Positions 47,821 through 54,419 of a stretch of 64,000 bases of DNA are shown one piece after another. Under the pieces are notes generated by a model. It did not search any database, had not been told where the DNA came from, and saw only the letters and a list, made by a program, of their open reading frames with translations. Location: positions 1,922,001 to 1,986,000 of the forward strand of contig NZ_CP062948.1 in the NCBI RefSeq assembly GCF_014898175.1. The letters are read 5' to 3'. Source of the stretch: Bifidobacterium lemurum. Its GTDB lineage: Bacteria; Actinomycetota; Actinomycetes; Actinomycetales; Bifidobacteriaceae. The first letter of the stretch is position 1. Every line of letters begins with the position of its first letter. The translations under genes and the position numbers were made by a program.

Positions 47821-49363
47821 CACCGAAATGGCGGCCGACTACGACCGTCTGCGCGAGAAGAACCGTGCGTTGGCGCAAGCGCTGAACCGCGCCGGCAAGG
47901 AACTCGCCAAGGCCAAGGCCCAGTTGGCGCAGATCGCCCAACCGCCGCTGACCTTCGCCACCATGGTCAAAATCGATCGCGCCACAACCGACGAGCAGGG
48001 CGTCCAGCACGCGTCGGCGGAGGTGATCGCGGGCACGCGCCGCATCGTCGTGCCGGTCGCCGCGAATCTCAACGCCGAACGATTGCGTTCCGGCGCGACC
48101 GTGGTGCTCAACGAGCAGATGGTGCTGGTCGAGCAGCGCGACGTTGACAGCGTGGGGCAGATCCGCACGATTCGTGAGATTGTGGACGATGGCCGTATCG
48201 TCGTGCAGGATGGCGGCGGCAATCCCACGGTGGTGCGCCGGTCCAGCGCGTTGGCGAACGCCGCGATGCGGCAGGGCGACCGCGTGATCGTCGACCCGTC
48301 CGTGCGGCTGGCGTTGGAACTTCTGCCCGCCGAGGATGACCAGAACCTGGTGTTGGAGGAGACCCCGGACGTCTCCTTCACCGACATCGGCGGCCTCGAC
48401 ACCGAAATCGAACGCATCCGCGACGCCGTGCAACTGCCGTTCCTGCATCGCGCGCTGTTCGAACGCTACAATCTGCAACCACCCAAAGGCGTGCTGCTGT
48501 ATGGTCCTCCCGGCAACGGCAAAACGATGATCGCCAAAGCCATCGCCAACGCGCTGTGCGAAGGCAGTGGCGACGGCACCGGCGTGTTCCTATCGGTCAA
48601 AGGCCCCGAACTGCTCAACAAATTCGTCGGCGAATCCGAGCGTCTTATCCGCCAGATCTTCCAACGCGCCCGCGAACGCGCCGCCGACGGACGGCCCGTC
48701 ATCGTGTTCATCGACGAGATGGACTCGCTGCTGCGCACGCGCGGCTCCGGCGTGTCCAGCGACGTGGAAACCACCATCGTGCCGCAGTTCCTCGCCGAAC
48801 TCGACGGCGTGGAGAATCTCGCCAACGTGATGGTGATCGGCGCCTCCAACCGTGTGGACATGATCGACCCCGCCGTACTGCGCCCCGGGCGACTCGACGT
48901 GAAGATCCGCGTGGACCGTCCCGACGCGGAACAGGCGGTTTCCATCATCCGGCACTACCTCACCGACGATCTGCCCCTGCAATCCGGCGTGGACGCGGCC
49001 GCGCTCGCCGGCGTGCTGGCGCATGACATCTACGTGCGCGACGAACGCCGCCACTTGGCCGACATCTGCGACGAACACGGCCAATGGTCCGCGCTGTTCC
49101 TCGCCGACGTGGTCTCCGGCGCGATGCTTAAGAACATCGTGGACCGGGCCAAAACACGGGCCGTCAAAGCCTCCATCACGTCGGGCGCGGACGTGGCGCT
49201 GGACGTGGATCTGCTCGCCGCCGCCGTCGAAGAGGAATTCCGTGAGACGCGCGATTCCGTGCTCGATGCCGACCCCGCCCAATGGGCCCGCGTCAACGGC
49301 ATGGACGCCGGCCACGTCTCCCGCATCCGTTCCGTCGACGTGATTGAAAGGAGCGCCCTATGA
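47813..49363 (+). CDS. AAA+ ATPase ARC/Mpa of the pupylation system
   Basis: Hexameric unfoldase that binds Pup-tagged proteins. The 516-residue protein has an N-terminal coiled coil (RLREKNRALAQALNRAGKEL, about 12-40), two OB-fold subdomains to about residue 190, and one AAA+ domain with Walker A GPPGNGKT (231-238), Walker B VIVFIDEMDSLL and arginine-finger region RPGRLDVKIR. Mycobacterial Mpa ends in GQYL to dock on the proteasome; here the C-terminus is VIERSAL, without a Tyr. This fits the lack of proteasome genes. The start overlaps the DedA stop, and the stop overlaps dop by ATGA. Confidence 0.94.
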   Translation: MTDTEMAADYDRLREKNRALAQALNRAGKELAKAKAQLAQIAQPPLTFATMVKIDRATTDEQGVQHASAEVIAGTRRIVVPVAANLNAERLRSGATVVLNEQMVLVEQRDVDSVGQIRTIREIVDDGRIVVQDGGGNPTVVRRSSALANAAMRQGDRVIVDPSVRLALELLPAEDDQNLVLEETPDVSFTDIGGLDTEIERIRDAVQLPFLHRALFERYNLQPPKGVLLYGPPGNGKTMIAKAIANALCEGSGDGTGVFLSVKGPELLNKFVGESERLIRQIFQRARERAADGRPVIVFIDEMDSLLRTRGSGVSSDVETTIVPQFLAELDGVENLANVMVIGASNRVDMIDPAVLRPGRLDVKIRVDRPDAEQAVSIIRHYLTDDLPLQSGVDAAALAGVLAHDIYVRDERRHLADICDEHGQWSALFLADVVSGAMLKNIVDRAKTRAVKASITSGADVALDVDLLAAAVEEEFRETRDSVLDADPAQWARVNGMDAGHVSRIRSVDVIERSAL

Positions 49364-51135
49364 GCGTCAAACGGGTGATGGGGACGGAAACCGAATATGC
49401 GGTGTCGCAGCCGGGCGTGGCCTATTATCAGCCGGTGCAGTTGTCATTCGACGTGGTCAAGGCGGCATCCGATCCGAGCACCGCGCATATCCGCTGGGAC
49501 TACCGGCAGGAGGATCCGGTCAACGACGCGCGCGGCACCCGTCTCGACCGCGCCGCCGCCCGCCCCGACATGCTCACCGACGAGCCGCAGCTCAACATCA
49601 CCAACGTGATCGCCCCCAACGGCGGACGCATCTACGTGGACCACGCGCATCCCGAATATTCCGCGCCGGAGACCCGTGACCCCTTCGAAGCCGTGGCGTA
49701 CGACCATGCCGGCGACCGTCTGATGCTCGCCGCCGCCCAGGCCGCCAGCGCCGCCGCCGAACGTCCCATCGTGCTGCACCGCAACAACGTGGACGGCAAA
49801 GGCGCGAGCTGGGGCACACATGAGAACTATATGATGAGCCGTTCGGTTCCGTTCGAGAAGGTGTCGCGTCTGATGACCCTGCACTTCGTCTCCCGACAGA
49901 TCTACGCCGGCTCGGGGCGCGTGGGCCTGGGGGAGCGCGGCGAGACGCCCGGCTACCAGATCAGCCAGCGGGCCGACTACATCCAGTCGAAAATCGGCCT
50001 GCAAACCACCTTCGACCGGCCGATTATCAACACGCGCGACGAACCGCACGGTCCCGCAGCCAGCCGCCGTCTGCATGTGATCGTCGGCGACGCGAACCGT
50101 ATGGAGGTCCCGCAGGCGCTCAAACTCGGCGTCACCTCCATGCTGCTGTGGCTGCTCGAACATGCCGAAGAGACCGGATTCGAACTCGACGCGCTGCTGG
50201 ACGAACTCGCGTTGGCCGATCCGGTCGCGGCCCTGCATACCGTGTCGCGCGACTTGTCTCTGGCGGCCGAACTGCCGCTCGAATCGGGCGAGACGACCAC
50301 CGCGTGGATCATTCAGGTACGGCTGCGCATGGCCGTGTATCAGGCGGCGGCGGTCGCGTACGGCATCGATACGGCCGGCGAACCGGCATGGCCGGACAGG
50401 GCCACCCGCTCGGTGATGGCGATGTGGGGGCAGGCGCTCGCCGACACGGCCGCCATCCGCCATGCCGACGACGACGCGCGGCTTGCGATGAGCGGCGAGG
50501 CCTCGCGTGTGGAATGGCTGCTCAAATGGCAGCTGCTGGAGAAGCTGCGGCGCAAGATTGAGGCGACCGCAACGCCCACGACCGAAGTCCCCGCAGCCCA
50601 GGCTTCTTCCACGTCCGGGGTTTCCATGCCGGGCGGCTCCGGCATCGGCTCGACCGATACGGTCCCGGCTTCCGACATCGCCCCCGGCCAGCGCGCGGCC
50701 AGCGGTTGGGACGATCCGCGGATCGCCGCCATCGATCTGAAATGGGCGGCCCTCGACCCCGCGGACAGTGTGTTCGAACGGCTTCGCGCACGCACCGAAC
50801 GGGTGCTGACGGACGGCGAGGTGGCGCGTGCGGCGGCCGAACCGCCCGAGGACACGCGCGCCTGGCTGCGCGCCATGATGGTGCGCCGGTACCCCGGGCA
50901 GATGGCGGCGGCGAGCTGGTCGCATCTGACCGCACGAGACGAAAACACCGCGTCGGCGGGCGAAACATACGGCAATGCCAGCCGCGCCCCGCGCCCGGCC
51001 TCAGATCTGTTCTCGTTGGATACCGCCGATCCCGAAGCGTTCACGCGCGCGGATTGCGAGCCTGTAATGGAGCAATGCGAACAGGCCGTGCAGGTCTTGC
51101 GCAGGCTCGCCGAGACGCGCGCCTCGACCGTTTAG
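49360..51135 (+). CDS. dop: Depupylase/Pup deamidase Dop with a long insert
   Basis: Removes Pup from substrates; in other species it also deamidates Pup. The 591-residue protein has the start motif VKRVMGTETEYAVS, the Dop-loop region between strands one and two (about 44-75), ITNVIAPNGGRIYVDHAHPE, NNVDGKGASWGTHENY and NTRDEPHG. Residues about 404-449 are a Ser/Thr/Pro/Gly/Ala insert before WDDPRIAAIDLKW, a conserved C-terminal feature. Family length is about 500, so the insert explains the excess. Start overlaps ARC stop; a small gap with a promoter-like sequence precedes the next gene. Confidence 0.94.
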   Translation: MSVKRVMGTETEYAVSQPGVAYYQPVQLSFDVVKAASDPSTAHIRWDYRQEDPVNDARGTRLDRAAARPDMLTDEPQLNITNVIAPNGGRIYVDHAHPEYSAPETRDPFEAVAYDHAGDRLMLAAAQAASAAAERPIVLHRNNVDGKGASWGTHENYMMSRSVPFEKVSRLMTLHFVSRQIYAGSGRVGLGERGETPGYQISQRADYIQSKIGLQTTFDRPIINTRDEPHGPAASRRLHVIVGDANRMEVPQALKLGVTSMLLWLLEHAEETGFELDALLDELALADPVAALHTVSRDLSLAAELPLESGETTTAWIIQVRLRMAVYQAAAVAYGIDTAGEPAWPDRATRSVMAMWGQALADTAAIRHADDDARLAMSGEASRVEWLLKWQLLEKLRRKIEATATPTTEVPAAQASSTSGVSMPGGSGIGSTDTVPASDIAPGQRAASGWDDPRIAAIDLKWAALDPADSVFERLRARTERVLTDGEVARAAAEPPEDTRAWLRAMMVRRYPGQMAAASWSHLTARDENTASAGETYGNASRAPRPASDLFSLDTADPEAFTRADCEPVMEQCEQAVQVLRRLAETRASTV

Positions 51136-51159
51136 AACATCACCGGCAGCCGGTAGAAT
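51132..51159 (+). promoter_or_regulatory. Possible internal promoter before the IMPase-like gene
   Basis: TTAGAA (51132-51137) and TAGAAT (51154-51159) are 16 bases apart. The ATG at 51168 is only eight bases further, and no ribosome binding site is visible, so a leaderless transcript is possible. Confidence 0.4.
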
Positions 51160-51167
51160 CCTGAACC

Positions 51168-52019
51168 ATGGAAACCAGAGAGGAAACACCCAACGACCTG
51201 CGCGCTCTGGCGATGCAGGTCGCGAAGATTCTTGAACAGGCAGGCAAACACGCCCTGCAGGACCAGCTGAACCCCCATGACCTGCATCTGCCCGACATCA
51301 GCGACGGCCGCCGCCAACATGTGGAGACGGACACCCGCGTGCTGCGTTATGTGAGCGCGCGCATCGCCGACACCATGCGTTTCGACGGCTTCTGGAGCGC
51401 GCGCCCCGCGACCAGCCGCCCCGGCCAGCGCTACTGGTACATCGGCAAGGTCGACGGCGTGATCAACTTCATCCGCAATATGAGCGAATGGTCGCTGACC
51501 ACGGCGCTGTTCGAATTCAACGAGGAATGCCGCCCCGTGCCCATCCTCGGCGTCGTGCACGCTCCGGCGTTGGGTCTGACCTACCTGGCGGCCCGCGGCG
51601 CCGGCGCCATCCGCATCCGCACCAGCTCGATCGGTGAGAAGCGCGAGAAGGTCGTGCCTTCGATGACCCCCTCCTTGGACGGCGCCGTGATCAGCTACGG
51701 CATGTCGTTCATTCCCGAGGAGTCCAAGCGCGCGTTGGAGACGGTGGTCGCCATGGCAGGCCGCCCGGCCGACATCAAACGCGTCGGTCCCGCCTCGCTG
51801 GATCTGTGCAAGGTGGCGGACGGCACGTACGACGCCTATTTCGAGCCGATGCTGCACGATTGGGATATCCCCGCCATCGCAGCCGGCACTGTGGTGGTGT
51901 GGGAGGCGCAGGGCACCCTGCATCGTTGGAACGGCGACTACATCCACTGGCGTCACGACAACGACGTGGTGGCCACCAACGGTCTGATCTACCGCGATCT
52001 CAAGCAGTATCTCGACTGA
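51168..52019 (+). CDS. Inositol-monophosphatase-like protein with altered metal site
   Basis: A 283-residue protein of the IMPase/FIG fold: the C-terminal half has VGPASLDLCKVADGTYDAYF and LHDWDIPAIAAGTVVVWEAQG in two parts, matching the family's W-D ligand (W232, D233). The central WVIDPLDGTTNF motif is changed to WYIGKVDGVINF (residues 90-101), so the first metal-binding Asp is Gly93 and Thr is Val98, while Asp96 stays. The upstream EE ligand motif is not seen. It may be a non-catalytic member or use another chemistry. Set between dop and pup, it likely serves pupylation. Confidence 0.85.
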   Translation: METREETPNDLRALAMQVAKILEQAGKHALQDQLNPHDLHLPDISDGRRQHVETDTRVLRYVSARIADTMRFDGFWSARPATSRPGQRYWYIGKVDGVINFIRNMSEWSLTTALFEFNEECRPVPILGVVHAPALGLTYLAARGAGAIRIRTSSIGEKREKVVPSMTPSLDGAVISYGMSFIPEESKRALETVVAMAGRPADIKRVGPASLDLCKVADGTYDAYFEPMLHDWDIPAIAAGTVVVWEAQGTLHRWNGDYIHWRHDNDVVATNGLIYRDLKQYLD

Positions 52020-52175
52020 TCTCAACGCTTAAGGAAGAGGCCGCGGCGGGAGACCTGTGGAATATGCGGTTCCGTGGCATCCCGCCGTGTGTCTCTCGTC
52101 TGAGACGATCCGCGCCGCCGTCCCGACGGACGCGCTAGACTTGCGTCACATATGCAGCAAGGATGAGGAGGGCGT

Positions 52176-52367
52176 ATGCCTCAGGAATTTGAACAGGCGC
52201 AGGCCGCGGCCGAAACCGTCGCCGAACAGGAGTCTGCGGCGGTCACATCGCAGGAGACGAGCGATCAGCTCGACGCGTTGGACGCGGTGCTCGACGACAT
52301 CGAATCGACTTTGGCCACCAACGCCGAGGAATACGTGAGCAGCTTCGTGCAGAAGGGCGGCGAGTGA
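52176..52367 (+). CDS. pup: Prokaryotic ubiquitin-like protein Pup
   Basis: Small disordered protein tag attached to lysines by PafA. The 63-residue protein has a helical middle part ([20 protein letters not shown]) and the conserved C-terminus [13 protein letters not shown]. It already ends in Glu, so Dop deamidation is not needed before ligation; mycobacterial Pup ends in GGQ. GAGGAGGG precedes the ATG at 52176. TAGACT at 52136-52141 could be a -10 box. The stop overlaps the pafA start. Confidence 0.96.
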   Translation: MPQEFEQAQAAAETVAEQESAAVTSQETSDQLDALDAVLDDIESTLATNAEEYVSSFVQKGGE

Positions 52368-53803
52368 TGCCGCAGCTGCGCGACAGCTCCACCAGCGCGA
52401 ACTCCCGGGAACCCGTATCATCCGCCGCGATGAACGGGTTCTGCCGTATTTTCGGCGTGGAAACCGAATACGGCGTGTCCGTCACCGGGGCGGACAGGCC
52501 CGTGGACGCGGGGCAGGTGGCGATGACGATGTTCCAGCCGGTCGTCTCGCGTTCGCGCTCCACCAACACCTACCTGACCAACGGCTCGCGGCTGTATCTC
52601 GACGTCGGCTCGCATCCGGAATACGCCACCGCCGAGGCGCGCGACCCGATGAACGCGCTGGTCCAGGACCTGGCGGGGGAGCGCGTGATGCGCCGGCTTG
52701 CCATGCAGGCGCAGGAACGCCTGCGTGAGTCGCACGGCGCGAACGCCAGCATCCACGTGTTCAAAAACAACGTGGATTCGGCCGGTCACGCCTTCGGCTG
52801 CCATGAGAACTATCTGGTGCGCCGTTTCGTGCCGTTGGAGAACGTGGAGCGCGAGCTGCTGCCGTTCCTCATCACCCGCCAGCTGTTCACCGGCGCGGGC
52901 CGGGTCACCGACGAGGGATTGCAGATCACGCAGCGCGCTGATTTTCTCGACGAGGCCGTCTCCTCGGCCACCACGCGCGCCAGACCCATGGTGAACACGC
53001 GCGACGAACCGCACGCCGACCCGGACAGTTTCCGCCGTCTGCATGTGATCATCGGGGATTCCAACCGCTCGCAGTGGGCCACATGGATGAAGCTCGCCAC
53101 CACGCATCTGGTGCTGTGCGTGATGGAGCACGCCGCGCGCGCGGGTGAGCCGTCGGGATTCGAGCCGATGGCGCTGGTTGATCCGGCCGCGGCGAATCGC
53201 GCCGTCAGCCGGTATTTGATGCGGGACGATATCGTGTTGGAAACCGCCGACGGCGTCATGTCGCCGCTTGCCATGCAACGTCGGTACTTGGAGCTGGTCG
53301 AGGTCTTCGCCGCCGACCATGCGGATGAGTTGAACGATGTGCCGCATGTGTTGGAGCAGTGGTGTGAGGCGTTGGACGCGTTGGAATCCGGCGATTTCGA
53401 CGCGCTCGCCGACCGTGTGGATTGGGCGGCGAAACGGCGTCTGTTCGCGGCTCTTGAGGCCCGTCATCCGGGAATGGCCCGCACGCAATTGGAGCATCTC
53501 GAACTGGATTATCACGATGTGGCCAACGGTCGTGTCTACGAGTCGCTGCTGGCCCGCGGGCAGATGCGCGTTCTGGCGGATGACGGGACCGCGTTCCGTG
53601 CGATGGGCGAGCCTCCTTCGGATACCAGGGCCGCGTTGCGTGGCGCGTTCGTCGGCGCGGCGCTGAACGCCGGCGCGCAGTTCTCCTGCGATTGGACGCG
53701 GCTGACGGTCAGCGCTCCGGAACGCCACGAGGTCGCGCTGCTCGACCCGTTCCGCGCCGAACCCACCGAGGAATACCTCCGCATGATGCGTTCGCTGGGG
53801 TGA
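52367..53803 (+). CDS. pafA: Pup-protein ligase PafA
   Basis: Uses ATP to join the Pup C-terminal Glu to substrate lysines. The 478-residue protein has the carboxylate-amine ligase start FCRIFGVETEYGVSV, the second-strand segment GSRLYLDVGSHPEYATAEAR, NNVDSAGHAFGCHENYLVRR, NTRDEPHADPDSFRRLHVI, and the C-terminal domain. It starts at the ATG overlapping the pup stop; the usual N-terminus lies near residue 22, so a start at 52430 is also possible but lacks a ribosome site. No prcB/prcA genes lie between pup and pafA. Confidence 0.95.
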   Translation: MPQLRDSSTSANSREPVSSAAMNGFCRIFGVETEYGVSVTGADRPVDAGQVAMTMFQPVVSRSRSTNTYLTNGSRLYLDVGSHPEYATAEARDPMNALVQDLAGERVMRRLAMQAQERLRESHGANASIHVFKNNVDSAGHAFGCHENYLVRRFVPLENVERELLPFLITRQLFTGAGRVTDEGLQITQRADFLDEAVSSATTRARPMVNTRDEPHADPDSFRRLHVIIGDSNRSQWATWMKLATTHLVLCVMEHAARAGEPSGFEPMALVDPAAANRAVSRYLMRDDIVLETADGVMSPLAMQRRYLELVEVFAADHADELNDVPHVLEQWCEALDALESGDFDALADRVDWAAKRRLFAALEARHPGMARTQLEHLELDYHDVANGRVYESLLARGQMRVLADDGTAFRAMGEPPSDTRAALRGAFVGAALNAGAQFSCDWTRLTVSAPERHEVALLDPFRAEPTEEYLRMMRSLG

Positions 53804-53818
53804 GCGGAGCCCCACTTC

Positions 53819-53855
53819 GTCATGCTGAGCGGAGTCGAAGCATCTCAGGATGACG
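53819..53855. repeat. GAGCGGAGTCGAAG palindromic repeat, copy 2
   Basis: A short copy (CGTCATGCTGAGCGGAGTCG then AAGCATCTCAGGATGAC) lies 15 bases after pafA; its own ends TCATGCTGAG and CTCAGGATGA pair as a small hairpin. Confidence 0.75.
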
Positions 53856-53900
53856 ATACGGAGCAAGGCACGCGCAGGTTCTGAGGGTGCCGATAATGGA

Positions 53901-53941
53901 AAATCCCCCCCCGATTCCATGTGGAATCGGGGGGGGGATTT
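53901..53941. terminator. Bidirectional terminator between pafA and hup
   Basis: A 19-20-base near-perfect stem, AAATCCCCCCCCGATTCCA (53901-53919) with its complement (53922-53941), has a two-base spacer. A-rich and T-rich ends allow action for both convergent genes. Runs of eight C and nine G are unusual. Confidence 0.9.
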
Positions 53942-53977
53942 GCTATACGTCAGTAGACGATGCCAAACTGGCCAATC

Positions 53978-54259
53978 TTACTTGGTGACGGCCTTCTTGA
54001 GCAGGGAGCCGGCGGAGATGCGGACGCCGTAGGAAGCCGGGATGTTGATGGTCTCGCCGGTGCGGGGGTTGCGGCCGGTACGGGCGGCGCGCTTGACGCG
54101 CTCAGCGGAGAAGAGACCGGTCAGCTTCAGGCCTTCGCCGGACTGCATGGCCTCGACGAACACATCCTGGAAAGCGTTGACGGCAGCTTCGGCCTGGGCC
54201 TTGGTCAGGTTGGACTTCTGAGCGATCTTCGAGACGAGATCAGACTTGTTGTATGCCAT
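53978..54259 (-). CDS. hup: DNA-binding protein HU
   Basis: Small histone-like protein that bends and compacts DNA. The 93-residue sequence begins MAYNKSDLVSKIAQKSNLTK and has the beta-arm segment RTGRNPRTGETINIPASY and the C-terminal KKAVTK. The ATG at 54257-54259 follows AAGGATG. No long basic C-terminal tail of the mycobacterial type is present. A strong terminator lies downstream. A TAATAT at 54324-54329 could be its -10 box. Confidence 0.96.
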   Translation of the reverse strand: MAYNKSDLVSKIAQKSNLTKAQAEAAVNAFQDVFVEAMQSGEGLKLTGLFSAERVKRAARTGRNPRTGETINIPASYGVRISAGSLLKKAVTK

Positions 54260-54401
54260 AAAGCATCCTTCTTTGTTTCCGGGGACCTGCTCTATTCGCT
54301 GCAAGGTCCATCGTCAATCAATGATATTAGCGCACGGTCTACCGAAAACCCGCATTGTGTAAGGGTTTTTGCCGCATAATCACAGGTTTTGGCCCCTACG
54401 C

Positions 54402-54415
54402 GCCCCTTGAGGGGC
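54402..54415 (-). terminator. Short GC hairpin after the flippase-like gene
   Basis: GCCCC and GGGGC pair around TTGA five bases past the stop. There is no U run, so it is a weak candidate. Confidence 0.35.
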
Positions 54416-54419
54416 AGAA

